A stretch of 64,000 nt of DNA, taken from assembly GCA_023128035.1 (NCBI GenBank), contig JAGMES010000001.1, positions 1-64,000 on the forward strand, read 5' to 3'. The DNA comes from Halanaerobiales bacterium. Lineage in GTDB: Bacteria; Bacillota_F; Halanaerobiia; DY22613. The translations under genes were made by a program, and so were the position numbers. Below the pieces are notes generated by a model. That model was not told the DNA's origin. It did no database searches and saw only the letters and a program-made list of their open reading frames with translations. Within the stretch, counting starts at the first letter, position 1; every line of letters starts with the position of its first letter. Shown one piece after another: positions 1 to 9,524 of the stretch.

Positions 1-50
1 AGTACTTTATATGGTATGCAAGTGCAACTAAAATACTTTTTGTGGTCGAA

Positions 51-881
51 TCATCTTAAGCGAAATGTCCCCACTAATGGTAAATGGTCGGAAGACAATG
101 TAGAAATTGGTTTTATTTCTTCGACAAGTTCCCACTCCGCTGAAGTTAAGATATAATCTATTTTTAAATCAGGATTGTTAGCAGGAAAAGTAGGCTTATA
201 TGAATTTACCTTTAACCCAGTACTTTGCAAAAATTTACGCATAACTAATGCTGTGGGATCAGAATTAAAATCCCCAATAAGAATCAAAGGCATTTCTATT
301 TCATTTATTTTGTCTTGAAGAAAATCTAACTGTTTTTGGCGTTCCACTGGATTTAAACCCAAATGAGTTATAATAATCTTTACCTCCAGGCCATCAATAT
401 ATGTGGTAAATCCGATCAATCCTCTCTGTTCTCGTTTTAAAAATCTAGGAAGTTTTTCTCCACTTGGGTTAACTATAGGAAAACTTGCCAGAACCCCATT
501 TCCATATTGACCCAATCCAAAATGTATTGTGGCTGAAAAAAAATAATTCATCTTAACTTCCTCTCCCAATACCTGTATCTGATCTGTCATCTTCGAACGA
601 AGTAGCCAACGATCTACTTCATTCAATCCTACTATATCTACCTCTTCATCAATAATTAGTTGAGCAATTCGATCTAAATCTAACTTTTCATCAGAGCCCA
701 TTCCATAGTGAATATTAAAAGTCATTACTCGCAATTCATTTACTTCTTTTCTTGCATAATCCACTAACCAAGCAGCACTCGCATCAACAGTTGTCACTTC
801 ATTTCTCTGAAAAACTATTAAAAAAATATATGTAAATAAAATTACAATTATCAAAAGTAAAAAGAGCCAAATATATCTCAA
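51..881 (-). CDS. membrane-anchored endonuclease/exonuclease/phosphatase (EEP) family protein
   Basis: This 276-residue protein belongs to the metal-dependent EEP fold (DNase I, AP endonuclease, sphingomyelinase and inositol phosphatase relatives). One hydrophobic N-terminal segment (about residues 4-25) looks like an uncleaved anchor or a signal sequence, so the catalytic domain should act outside the membrane. The EEP motifs appear in order: RVMTFNIHYG (about residue 52), the metal-binding glutamate in LNEVDR (about 88), GDFNSDP (about 202), DYIL (about 240) and the C-terminal catalytic SSDHLPL (about 264). The length is normal for a compact family member. The start is TTG behind an AGAGGGGG ribosome binding site. 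Substrate (DNA, phospholipid or other phosphodiester) cannot be told from sequence. It is monocistronic as seen, and nothing is coded downstream in bases 1-50. Confidence 0.85.
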   Translation of the reverse strand: MRYIWLFLLLIIVILFTYIFLIVFQRNEVTTVDASAAWLVDYARKEVNELRVMTFNIHYGMGSDEKLDLDRIAQLIIDEEVDIVGLNEVDRWLLRSKMTDQIQVLGEEVKMNYFFSATIHFGLGQYGNGVLASFPIVNPSGEKLPRFLKREQRGLIGFTTYIDGLEVKIIITHLGLNPVERQKQLDFLQDKINEIEMPLILIGDFNSDPTALVMRKFLQSTGLKVNSYKPTFPANNPDLKIDYILTSAEWELVEEIKPISTLSSDHLPLVGTFRLR

Positions 882-908
882 GACTACCCCCTCTTTCTTA
901 ATTCGTTT

Positions 909-936
909 ATAATAAATTTTCTGTGTTTTTTTTCAA
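909..936 (-). promoter_or_regulatory. candidate sigma-A promoter for the EEP gene
   Basis: On the minus strand TTGAAA (931-936) is followed after 16 bases by TATTAT (909-914), about 30 bases before the TTG start. The match is moderate and the whole area is A/T-rich, so this is a weak call. Confidence 0.3.
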
Positions 937-1093
937 AAACCTTTATGCAATTTATACCACTCAATATCAGAATAATTTTTGTTTTATTATAAATCTTTAT
1001 TTTATTTTTGCAGGATTTTTATTGCCTAATACCGAATAAAGAAAAAGAAGATTAATTCCTACGTTTTCTATAGGATTTATCGGAATTAATTTA

Positions 1094-1157
1094 TTGGGAA
1101 ACTCTGCCTTCTCTTAAACCCCTACTTCTTATAACCTATCCCAGCAGAGTTTCCCAA
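1094..1157. repeat. 14-bp perfect inverted repeat with 36-nt loop
   Basis: TTGGGAAACTCTGC (1094-1107) is matched exactly by its complement at 1144-1157. The gap between the EEP and antiporter genes (882-1305) holds this element, a terminator and a weak promoter, and I see no gene in it. The loop is purine-rich on the minus strand. It could be a structured RNA, a processing hairpin or a miniature mobile element. No family was recognised. Confidence 0.6.
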
Positions 1158-1204
1158 TTTTAAAAACAAAACCTTCACAAAACCTTTCAATCTACGTATG
1201 CATG

Positions 1205-1246
1205 AAAAAAAGGATGGAAGAAGTTTATTCTTCGCCATCCTTTTTT
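1205..1246. terminator. bidirectional Rho-independent terminator behind the antiporter gene
   Basis: An AAGGATGG...CCATCCTT stem with an inner AGAA/TTCT extension is flanked by A and T runs on both sides. It lies about 60 bases past the antiporter stop codon. Confidence 0.8.
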
Positions 1247-1305
1247 CTATATATGCCATTAAACGCAGCCTTGCACCGAACTGCAAAAGTTGTGTACTAT
1301 CTAAT

Positions 1306-2352
1306 CTAATACACAAAAAAGAATGCCAAAGCTATTATCACATATGCTGCTATAAGTTGAATACCTTCAAACCAATATCCCTCTCCCTGTAAATAAATTG
1401 TGTTAACAGTCAATACACCAAAACCAATCGCACTCAACTCCAAAGGACTAAAGAGTACATTCATTGGATTTCCTACTAAATGACTAAAAAAAATCATCAA
1501 TGGCACTATAAAAAGGGCTACTTGAATACTAGATCCCATTACCATATTCAAACTAAGATCAATTTTGCCTTTCCTCGCCATTAAAACTGCAGTTGTATTT
1601 TCTGCTACATTTGAGATTAGTGGAATAATAATCACTCCTACAAAAATTCCGGAAATTCCTAAGTCTGCTTCAACCTGATCAATGGCACCCACCAATTGAT
1701 TCGCCTCAAAACTAATCAAAACCGTAGTAACAAGCAAAGTCAATACTGATCTAAGCAAACCCCACTCTTTAGGTTCTTTTTTTTGCTTATCTGCGCACAA
1801 TTTTCGATGAGTTACCTGAGTGAAATATAAACTTAGAAAATATGTAATTAGCAACACCGTTGCCACGCTAAGACTAAACCTGCCCAAAACTACTGTTTTA
1901 AGGCTAGGAGAAGCATAGTAAAAGATAGCAGGAATAATCATTCCTACTATTGCTAACATCAACATAGTCGCATTTGTGACAGCCATCACTCGATTAAATT
2001 TTTGTTTTTGAAATTTCAGTCCTCCAAAAAATAAGCTCAACCCTAGAATCAATAACAGATTTGTAATAATTGATCCCGCAATAGCTGCTTTTACTACCCG
2101 CAATAAACCTTTTAAAATTGCAAGAATTGATATAATAAGTTCTGTGGCATTTCCAAAAGTTACATTTACCAAACCACCCAAACTAGGCCCTAAATATTTA
2201 GCTAATTCTTCTGTACTTTTTGCGATCAAAGTAGCTAAAGGAATAATAGCTAAACTTGCTATAACAAAAGTCCAATCCGATGCTCCGTCAATAAATTTGA
2301 GACCTATACTTATCGGTACAAAAAGGTATAAAATCTTAAGCCATTTCTTCAT
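1306..2352 (-). CDS. Ca2+/H+ antiporter (CaCA superfamily, CAX/ChaA type)
   Basis: This is an integral membrane cation/proton exchanger of about 348 residues with roughly 10-11 hydrophobic segments. The two inverted alpha-repeat motifs that hold the ion-binding acidic residues are visible: GNATELIISILA in the N-terminal half and NVAENTTAVLMARKGK in the C-terminal half. This is the CAX/YfkE signature, so export of Ca2+ in exchange for protons is the expected role. I place the start at ATG 2352 (MKKWLKIL), which has AGGTGA eight to nine bases upstream. A longer TTG-started frame to 2385 is possible but lacks a good ribosome binding site. It is a single gene with its own promoter and terminator. 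No manganese (yybP-ykoY type) riboswitch was seen upstream. Confidence 0.9.
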   Translation of the reverse strand: MKKWLKILYLFVPISIGLKFIDGASDWTFVIASLAIIPLATLIAKSTEELAKYLGPSLGGLVNVTFGNATELIISILAILKGLLRVVKAAIAGSIITNLLLILGLSLFFGGLKFQKQKFNRVMAVTNATMLMLAIVGMIIPAIFYYASPSLKTVVLGRFSLSVATVLLITYFLSLYFTQVTHRKLCADKQKKEPKEWGLLRSVLTLLVTTVLISFEANQLVGAIDQVEADLGISGIFVGVIIIPLISNVAENTTAVLMARKGKIDLSLNMVMGSSIQVALFIVPLMIFFSHLVGNPMNVLFSPLELSAIGFGVLTVNTIYLQGEGYWFEGIQLIAAYVIIALAFFFVY

Positions 2353-2394
2353 CCATATCTTCACCTCATAGAAAAGTATGTCCAAAGTAGGGCG

Positions 2395-2424
2395 ATTATA
2401 TAGAAAAATAAATTATAAAGTGAA
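2395..2424 (-). promoter_or_regulatory. candidate sigma-A promoter for the antiporter
   Basis: TTCACT (2419-2424) and TATAAT (2395-2400) are 18 bases apart on the minus strand, 43 bases before the chosen ATG. The -35 hexamer lies inside the IS-end-like sequence at 2420-2468, so the promoter may have been partly supplied by that insertion scar. Confidence 0.4.
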
Positions 2425-2468
2425 CTCGTCCAGCTAAAGCTGAACATTGGGGCTTCAGTGGGGGTCTT
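2420..2468 (-). mobile_element. probable IS200/IS605-type right-end remnant
   Basis: Read on the minus strand, a GAAGCCCC segment is followed by the imperfect hairpin GTTCAGCTTTAGCTGGAC and by GAGTTCAC. This order (GAAGCCC, hairpin with TTTAG loop, AGTTCAC end) resembles right ends of OrfB-type IS605 elements. No transposase or left end is nearby, so it would be a solo end left by decay. Confidence 0.4.
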
Positions 2469-2480
2469 ATTTCAAAAGAT

Positions 2481-2511
2481 AAAAAAGACTGTTGACCTTC
2501 GTCAACAGCCT
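2481..2511 (-). terminator. Rho-independent terminator of the NRPS/PKS operon
   Basis: The minus strand reads GGCTGTTGAC-GAAG-GTCAACAGTC followed by TTTTTT, 15 bases past the stop codon of the last NRPS gene. No gene follows in the same transcription unit, so no thioesterase or exporter lies distal in this operon. Confidence 0.9.
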
Positions 2512-2525
2512 AGTAAAATCACATA

Positions 2526-3840
2526 TTACTGTAAACTGATACAGTGGTCAATAATTTTACGCAATATATTTAAATAATCCTTAGCTAACTTTTGAATCGT
2601 CTTTTTACGATACTTATTTTTACTATAAGCAAACCATATTTTAAATTTTCCACTATTAATAGAACAACCTACACCTAAATTTCCTATAAGTGAACTCTCT
2701 GGATGGGTAATTTCACCAGCGTATTCAGTAGCTCCTTTGAAAAATTCATTATTTAAACTATTATCTACTTGACCGATATAATTAAAAATTACTGTATCTT
2801 TAAATTTCATTTCGGGTAGGTCCGTCTTACTAATCTCCTTCAAGATACCATAACCTACACCTTTATTTGGTGTTTGACGTAACCGTGACTTAACATACAA
2901 AATCTCTTCTCTTAAATCAACACAATTACGGAAATCAAATTTAACTGGATAAATTGCAGTAAACCACCCTATTGTTCTGAAGATATCTATATCTGTATTC
3001 AAACCCTGTCTACCATTGTTTTCTAATTCAAATACTACTTCTTTTTCATTAGCAAAATTACTTAAGGCTAATGCCATTGCAGTTATTAATAATTGACTTG
3101 TTTCAGTTTTATAAGTTCGATTGGCTATAGTAAGTAATTTTTCAGTTTCATCTTCATTTAAACCTACTATAACCCTCTCACAACTGTTATAGTAATAAGG
3201 ACCTTTATCAAAATCTTGAGGCATTGAAAAATCTGTTGTTAAAACCTCTTCCCAATATGCTTTTTCCGTTAATAGTTCATTGCTTTGGGCATACTTGTTT
3301 ACCTCAGACGTCCAGGTCTTAAATGAAGCAGTCTTCATTGAAGTCTTAATTTCTCCAGTTTCTGTAAGCTGAGTGAGAAAATTGGTCAAATCTTCGAGCA
3401 AAATTATTCCTGAAGCAGGATCCAGAACATGATGATGAACAACTAATAATAGTCGTTTTCCACGTTTACCTAAATCAAAAATACAGGCTTTAAAGTATAC
3501 ATCATGTTCCAAATTAATACTACTCATAATTTCTGTCCCATATTCAGCTATCTGTTTATTTTGTTTTATAGCTAAAAAATTAGATAAATCATAAACCGGA
3601 ATTTCAAAATCCTGCTCTAAATAACTATTGTTTTCAAAAAACACTTCCTTCTTTGGATCATAATTTAATCTTAAGGCATCATGATGTTCCAAAAGCTTTG
3701 CCAACGCTTTTTTCAACATGTCAATATTAATATCCTGTTTTAATTCTAAAAAGAATGGGCAAGAATGATGATGTTGCTTATCATAAGTATCAAGGTCAAA
3801 TGTCCTCAATTGAATAGCTGAGGGAAGTACTTCGCCACTT
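2526..3840 (-). other. terminal epimerization (E) domain
   Basis: The active-site motif is HHHVLDPASG, with HHxxxD kept but Gly where Trp is usual. FNYIGQVD and GVGYGIL are also present. E domains act on the PCP-bound residue before it (Phe here) and usually hand over to a D-accepting C domain on another protein. Confidence 0.85.
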
Positions 3841-6800
3841 ATTAACCCCTGCTCTTCTTTTAACTGATCATCTCTTTTTTCTACCTTTGGAGCAAGTTGT
3901 GCTATTGTCGGATACATTATAATATCTTGTACCTTACAATAATATCCACGCTGAGATATCTTAGCAGCCACCTGCATTGCTTTGATTGAATCTCCTCCTA
4001 TTTCAAAAAAGTTATGAGCAACTCCGATCTTTTTAATACTTAAAACTTCTGAGAATATTTTAACTAGTTTTTCCTCAATTTCATTCGATGGTGGAATGTA
4101 CTCAATCTTTTCTTGAAGTTTACCTTCTGGTCTAGGTAAAGCTTTTCGATCTATTTTACCACTAGTTGTTATAGGCATCTCATCCAAACTAATTAAATAT
4201 GTTGGAATCATATAATTTGGTAGTTTATTAGATAAGTACTGGCGTAAATCATTATCAGCTAATGTCTCTTTAGATGTATAGTAGGCACATAGGTAACTTT
4301 CTAAAGCAAAGTCTTTATAATCAACAACGAGAGCTTCTATAATCCGCTCATGTTTTTTCAACCAACTCTCAATCTCGCCTATCTCTATTCTATAACCTCT
4401 TATTTTGACTTGATGATCTATTCTTCCCAAAAACTCTATATTACCATCTAGCAACCATCTAGCCAGGTCTCCTGTTCTATACATCTTTTCGTCTTCATTG
4501 CCACTAACACTAAATGGATTTAACACAAATTTCTCTTCAGTTAACTTTTGCCTATTTAAATATCCCCTGGCAAGTCCTATGCCTGATATACATAATTCAC
4601 CAGGTACTCCAATTGGTGCAGGTTGTCCATCTCGATTAAGAATATAAACTTTAGTATTATGTATTGGTTTGCCGATAGGAACAGATACAAATTCTTTCGT
4701 ATCACAAACGCACTCCCAATCAGTAGCACAAATTGTACCTTCTGTCGGTCCATATGCATTAACATACGAAACTTTATTTTTCCACTTATCAACCAAATCA
4801 AAGTTGGTTTTCGACCCTGCTGTGACCACTTTTCGCAAAGAAGTGATCTTTTCAGGATCCAAATTCTTTAAATAAACAGGAGGTAAAGTAGCTACGGTTA
4901 AGTCATTTGTATTTAAAAATTCTATAAAATCATCATAACTATTTATAGTATCTTGATCTATCAAATACAATGTAGCTCCAGTTAAGAGTGTCATATAAAT
5001 TTCCCAGACTGATGCATCAAAAGAACAAGATGCAAATTGTAAAATTCTATCAGTATTTTTAATACCTAAATCCTTTTTAAAATATGTTGCTAAACTAACA
5101 ATCCCTTTATGTTCTAATAAAACACCTTTAGGCATTCCTGTAGATCCTGATGTATATATCAAATATGCCAAATCATTTGGACTGCTCATATTTTTAAAAT
5201 TTAAACTATCACCAGTAAAAAGTGTTTCATCTCCGAGTAAAATAATTTCTCCTGCAAAATTAACTTTTTTGCTCATGTTATCTTGAGTTAATAATATATT
5301 CACATTACTATCTTTCAACATATATTCAGTTCGTTCTTTAGGGTAATCAAAATCAATAGGTAAATAAGCTCCCCCAGCTTTTAAGACACCCATCATTCCA
5401 ACAATCATTTCTAATGATCGTTCTACCATAATTCCAACAATTTGATCTTTTGCAATACCTTTTGAACGCAATAGATTTGCTAATTGATTTGATTTTTTAT
5501 TTAATTCTTCATATGTCATATGATCATTATTGCAAACAAGAGCGATTTTTTCAGGTGTTTTTTCTACCTCTTCTTCAAAGAGTTGATGAATTGTTTTTTG
5601 ACTACATTTTATTTCTGCAGAATTAAATTCATCTAAAATCATATTCCTCTCTTCATTAGAAAGAAGATCGATATTTGAAATAAGTATATCTGAATTTTGA
5701 GAGAACGCATTAAGAATATTTATATAATGTTTTGCTAGTCTTTCTATAGTTTGAGGTTTAAATAGTTTTGACCTGTATTCAAAAGTAAACTGCATTCCAT
5801 CTTTAAGTTCAATAGCCATTAAAGTAAGATCAAATTTTGAAATATTTAATTCAAAGTTAACAGTACTACTTTTCTCCATTTTTTCATCACTAATATTTTG
5901 TAAAATAAATAGCACATCAAAGAGAGGATTTCTACTCATATCTCGCTCAAGATGCAATTTTTCAACCAACATCTCAAACTGATAATCTTGATTCTCATAT
6001 GCTCTCAAAGTGTCATCCTTAACTTCATTTAGAAGTTGAGCAAATGTCTTTTCAGAAGACGCAATACCTCTAAGGACCAAAGTATTAACAAACATACCTA
6101 TAATATTTTCTAAATCCGAGCGATGTCTCCCTGCATTAGGTGTACCTATGATAATATCTTCCTGACCAGAATACTTTGCTAATAAAATATAATAAGCGGC
6201 CAATAAAGTCATATTAAGTGTTACGCCTTTAGTTAGAGATAACTCATTTAGACTAAATGTAAGCTCTTTATCAATATCAAAAGTAAAATGAGTACCTTCA
6301 AAATCCTGTACTGATGGACGTGGATAATCTGTTGGTAGATTAAGTACAGGTAATTCACCTGAGAACTTATCTAACCAGTAATCTTCCTGTATTTTCATCT
6401 GTTCAGACTTTAAAAATTCATTTTGCCAAACAGCAAAATCTTTATATTGAATCTTTAATTCAGGTAACACTGCCCCATTATATAAATTCATAAATTCATT
6501 CGTTAAAATTTCCATTGAAAAACCGTCTGAGATAATATGATGCATATCCAAAATAAATATATCTTTTGCATCACATTCAATAAATCCTGCGCGTAGTAAT
6601 GGAGCTTTACTTAAATCAAATGGTTGAATAAAATCCTTAAAAGTTTCTAAAAGATTCTCTTCACTTGCCTGTAAATACGTTATATCTAAATCTATTTCTT
6701 CTTGATGAATAATTTGAGCGATCTGATCATCAATCATTTTAAAAGATGTTCTTAAAACTTCATGTCTTTGAATCAATTTTCTTAAAGTTAATTTCACCCT

Positions 6801-9503
6801 TTCTTTATCTAGATGATCATCTAATGTTAATACGTATGGCATATTATAAGTTATATTATCTGTGTCTAATTGATTTAAAACATAAATTCTTTTCTGAGCA
6901 GATGATACAGGATAATAATCTCTTGGTTCAATAACCTCTATAGAAGAATAGGATGCTTCATCTGCCTGGTCAATATAAATTGCAAGTTCCTTAACTGTAG
7001 GATTTTCAAATATTATTCTTACTGGAATCTCTACATTAAATTCCTTAATAATTTTGGAGGATATAAGCATTGCTTTAAAAGATTGACCTCCCAGAATAAA
7101 AAAATTGTCATTAATACCTACTCTCTCTACTCCCAATACCTCTGTCCAAATTTTCGTAATCTTTTCTTCAGTCTTAGTACTTGGAGCGACATATTCTATT
7201 CCTGTACTAAAGTTGCCATCTACTTTAAGTAACGCGTTCCTATCAACCTTACCATTTGTAGTCAACGGTATTTTATCCAATTGAATAAAGAATGAAGGAA
7301 TCATATAATCGGGTAGTTCTTTCTCAAGATAAGTTCTAATCTCTGCTACAGATAAACTGTTAACTTCACCTACCAGCACCAAATACGCACAGAGATATTT
7401 ATCCCCATTTGGTTCTATTCTGTCGATAACAACAGCCTCTGCAATTTTATCATGATTCAATAATTGATTTTCAATTTCACCTAACTCAATTCTAAACCCT
7501 CGAATCTTTACTTGATTATCTATTCTACCTAAAAATTCAACGTTTCCGTCAGGAAGCCATCTAGCCTTATCTCCAGTTCTATAAATTTTATCTCTTAAAA
7601 CATTGGAATTTTTCAAAAACATATTCGGAATAAACTTTTCTGCTGTTAATTCAGGACGATTAAGATAACCTCTTGTTACACCATCTCCCGCAACACATAA
7701 TTCTCCTGCAACTCCAACTGGCACGAGTTGCTGATTTCTGTCTAAAATATATACTTTATAATTTGCTATTGGTTTACCGATTGGAACATTTACCATCTCA
7801 GAATCTTTACATTTATTATATGTTACACAGACTGTAGTTTCAGTAGGACCATAAGTATTATAAACTTTTGCATGTTTTTGTAGATTGAAGATATATTCAG
7901 CTTTCAAAACATCTCCACCACTTATATACGTATGTATTGACTCTATTGGATGCATTTTGTTAAGCTCATTTAACAAAAGTGGTGAACAACTTATGATTGT
8001 TGCCTTATTTTTTTCTAAAACATCAATCAATATATTAATATCTCTAATCTGGTCTCTTTTCGAAATAACTAATTTTCCACCTTCAGTAAGAATCGGGAAT
8101 ATTTCTTCGATAGATGCATCAAAAGCGTAAGAAGCCTGTTGTAAAACAACATCTGTATGGTCAGGATTAAACTCTTTTTTAAATGCATTTATATATGCTA
8201 AAACGTTTCTATGTTCTACCATAACACCCTTTGGTTTACCAGTCGACCCAGATGTATAAATTATATAGATCAGATCTTGTTTTTTATTGACAATTTCAAG
8301 ATTACCCCGTTCCCCCTGATAGTTATTTTCATCATCTAAATCAATAATTTCACCGTCAAAAGATATATAAGAATACAACTTATTTTGCGTAATCAATATA
8401 TCTACTTCACTATCTTTTAATATGAAATCAATTCGTTCTTGAGGATAATCAGGATCAATCGGAAGATAAGCACCACCAGCTTTGATTATCCCCAAAATTC
8501 CAATAAACATTTCAAAAGAAGGTTCGACCATTAGCCCCACTATCTGATCAGATTTTACACCTTTATTTCTTAACACTCTTGCTAATTGATTTGCTTTTTC
8601 ATTTAATTCTAAATAAGTCATCTGTTTATCTTCAAAAATTAAAGCAACTCGATCAGGATTTTTATAAACTTGCTCTTCAAATAATTGATAAACTAGTTTA
8701 TCTTTAGAATAATCTTCGGTAGTCTGATTGAATTCATTTAATAACTTTTGCCTCTCTTCAGCAGAAATAATATCTAAATATTTTATTTTCTTATCAGGAT
8801 CTACCAAACAGACTTGTAAAATTGTTTCCAGTTGCTTAGCTATTTGCCTAATGGTCTCATCTCTAAAGAGATTTTCACCATATTCTAAACGACACTCTAA
8901 TCCATCTGAGTTTTTTACAAAAGCAAAAGATAAGTCATGCCTTTTGTTTGCCATATAACTGGTATCATGTATATTTTCTAAAGAAACTACTACATCAGAA
9001 AAAGGAAATCTTTCTTCAGAAAAAAGTATGTTTAACTCTTCAGCGACTTTCTGTATAGGGTAATTCTGATTTTGATCTGCCTCAACAACAGTCTGTTTAA
9101 TTTTCAAAAGCAATTCTTTAAAAGTCATATCAGAATTTATTAAAGTCCTAAGCGCTAAAATACTGTTTATATATTTTTTACTATTTTTCTGTTTAGGTAT
9201 AGGAGAAATTACAACTACATCCTCACTAGAAGTATATAGATATAAAAGATATTTAACACCAACTAACAAAATCATATATGCTGCATGTTCAGAGTTTCGA
9301 GCCAACTTAGTGATTTTAGCAGAAACATCAGAAGAAAAACTATATTGTAAAGTCTTATATGTGCGTACTATACTTTTTAAACGCTGATAATCTAATGGTA
9401 ACTCAAATCTAGTTGTTCCAGACAACTTATTCAGCCAATATTTTTTTTCTTTTTCAAACTTACCACTTGCTAAAGAAATATTTTGCAAAGTTTCTTTACT
9501 CAT
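2526..9503 (-). CDS. two-module NRPS: (half C)-A-PCP-C-A-PCP-E
   Basis: This 2,325-residue synthetase starts with only the C-terminal lobe of a condensation domain (about residues 15-240), with no HHxxxDG motif. Module one has an A domain (YTSGSTGKPKG near 416) with pocket code DAESIGTVCK, close to the Lys code of bacitracin synthetase, and a PCP (GGQSFKA near 806). Module two has a complete C domain (HHIISDG near 989), an A domain (motif near 1454, code DAWTVAAICK, Phe type) and a PCP (GGDSIKA near 1838). The last domain is an epimerization domain with HHHVLD (near 2023), the GVGYGILKEI segment typical of the post-epimerization region, and FNYIGQ. No thioesterase follows. It starts 21 bases after the PKS stop behind AAGGAG. 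The product added is predicted as Lys-D-Phe. Specificities are by-eye alignments to GrsA. Confidence 0.93.
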   Translation of the reverse strand: MSKETLQNISLASGKFEKEKKYWLNKLSGTTRFELPLDYQRLKSIVRTYKTLQYSFSSDVSAKITKLARNSEHAAYMILLVGVKYLLYLYTSSEDVVVISPIPKQKNSKKYINSILALRTLINSDMTFKELLLKIKQTVVEADQNQNYPIQKVAEELNILFSEERFPFSDVVVSLENIHDTSYMANKRHDLSFAFVKNSDGLECRLEYGENLFRDETIRQIAKQLETILQVCLVDPDKKIKYLDIISAEERQKLLNEFNQTTEDYSKDKLVYQLFEEQVYKNPDRVALIFEDKQMTYLELNEKANQLARVLRNKGVKSDQIVGLMVEPSFEMFIGILGIIKAGGAYLPIDPDYPQERIDFILKDSEVDILITQNKLYSYISFDGEIIDLDDENNYQGERGNLEIVNKKQDLIYIIYTSGSTGKPKGVMVEHRNVLAYINAFKKEFNPDHTDVVLQQASYAFDASIEEIFPILTEGGKLVISKRDQIRDINILIDVLEKNKATIISCSPLLLNELNKMHPIESIHTYISGGDVLKAEYIFNLQKHAKVYNTYGPTETTVCVTYNKCKDSEMVNVPIGKPIANYKVYILDRNQQLVPVGVAGELCVAGDGVTRGYLNRPELTAEKFIPNMFLKNSNVLRDKIYRTGDKARWLPDGNVEFLGRIDNQVKIRGFRIELGEIENQLLNHDKIAEAVVIDRIEPNGDKYLCAYLVLVGEVNSLSVAEIRTYLEKELPDYMIPSFFIQLDKIPLTTNGKVDRNALLKVDGNFSTGIEYVAPSTKTEEKITKIWTEVLGVERVGINDNFFILGGQSFKAMLISSKIIKEFNVEIPVRIIFENPTVKELAIYIDQADEASYSSIEVIEPRDYYPVSSAQKRIYVLNQLDTDNITYNMPYVLTLDDHLDKERVKLTLRKLIQRHEVLRTSFKMIDDQIAQIIHQEEIDLDITYLQASEENLLETFKDFIQPFDLSKAPLLRAGFIECDAKDIFILDMHHIISDGFSMEILTNEFMNLYNGAVLPELKIQYKDFAVWQNEFLKSEQMKIQEDYWLDKFSGELPVLNLPTDYPRPSVQDFEGTHFTFDIDKELTFSLNELSLTKGVTLNMTLLAAYYILLAKYSGQEDIIIGTPNAGRHRSDLENIIGMFVNTLVLRGIASSEKTFAQLLNEVKDDTLRAYENQDYQFEMLVEKLHLERDMSRNPLFDVLFILQNISDEKMEKSSTVNFELNISKFDLTLMAIELKDGMQFTFEYRSKLFKPQTIERLAKHYINILNAFSQNSDILISNIDLLSNEERNMILDEFNSAEIKCSQKTIHQLFEEEVEKTPEKIALVCNNDHMTYEELNKKSNQLANLLRSKGIAKDQIVGIMVERSLEMIVGMMGVLKAGGAYLPIDFDYPKERTEYMLKDSNVNILLTQDNMSKKVNFAGEIILLGDETLFTGDSLNFKNMSSPNDLAYLIYTSGSTGMPKGVLLEHKGIVSLATYFKKDLGIKNTDRILQFASCSFDASVWEIYMTLLTGATLYLIDQDTINSYDDFIEFLNTNDLTVATLPPVYLKNLDPEKITSLRKVVTAGSKTNFDLVDKWKNKVSYVNAYGPTEGTICATDWECVCDTKEFVSVPIGKPIHNTKVYILNRDGQPAPIGVPGELCISGIGLARGYLNRQKLTEEKFVLNPFSVSGNEDEKMYRTGDLARWLLDGNIEFLGRIDHQVKIRGYRIEIGEIESWLKKHERIIEALVVDYKDFALESYLCAYYTSKETLADNDLRQYLSNKLPNYMIPTYLISLDEMPITTSGKIDRKALPRPEGKLQEKIEYIPPSNEIEEKLVKIFSEVLSIKKIGVAHNFFEIGGDSIKAMQVAAKISQRGYYCKVQDIIMYPTIAQLAPKVEKRDDQLKEEQGLISGEVLPSAIQLRTFDLDTYDKQHHHSCPFFLELKQDINIDMLKKALAKLLEHHDALRLNYDPKKEVFFENNSYLEQDFEIPVYDLSNFLAIKQNKQIAEYGTEIMSSINLEHDVYFKACIFDLGKRGKRLLLVVHHHVLDPASGIILLEDLTNFLTQLTETGEIKTSMKTASFKTWTSEVNKYAQSNELLTEKAYWEEVLTTDFSMPQDFDKGPYYYNSCERVIVGLNEDETEKLLTIANRTYKTETSQLLITAMALALSNFANEKEVVFELENNGRQGLNTDIDIFRTIGWFTAIYPVKFDFRNCVDLREEILYVKSRLRQTPNKGVGYGILKEISKTDLPEMKFKDTVIFNYIGQVDNSLNNEFFKGATEYAGEITHPESSLIGNLGVGCSINSGKFKIWFAYSKNKYRKKTIQKLAKDYLNILRKIIDHCISLQ
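3841..6899 (-). other. module 11: C-A-PCP, predicted Phe
   Basis: Pocket residues read as D-A-W-T-V-A-A-I-C (+K), very near the gramicidin S/tyrocidine Phe code. It is followed by the E domain, so D-Phe is expected. Boundaries are approximate. Confidence 0.7.
6900..9503 (-). other. module 10: half C-A-PCP, predicted Lys
   Basis: Pocket residues read as D-A-E-S-I-G-T-V-C (+K). The bacitracin Lys code is DAESIGSVCK. Its condensation partner is the complete C domain at the end of the PKS protein. Boundaries are approximate. Confidence 0.65.
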
Positions 9504-9524
9504 TATTTTTTCTCCTTTCTTTTA

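Noticed and set aside
1122..1316. 64-codon minus-strand frame near the antiporter terminator
   Set aside because: It spans the bidirectional terminator hairpin and part of the inverted repeat, has no ribosome site and reads as low-complexity translation of A/T-rich DNA.
2353..2520. Manganese (yybP-ykoY) riboswitch in front of the Ca2+/H+ antiporter
   Set aside because: The leader is only about 40 bases after the predicted promoter and lacks the known conserved loops; the hairpin seen fits an IS605 end better.
2526..3840. Terminal domain of the last NRPS as a condensation or chain-releasing C-terminal domain
   Set aside because: GVGYGIL and FNYIGQ with HHxxxD are epimerization-domain marks. 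No release-type C-terminal domain features were seen.
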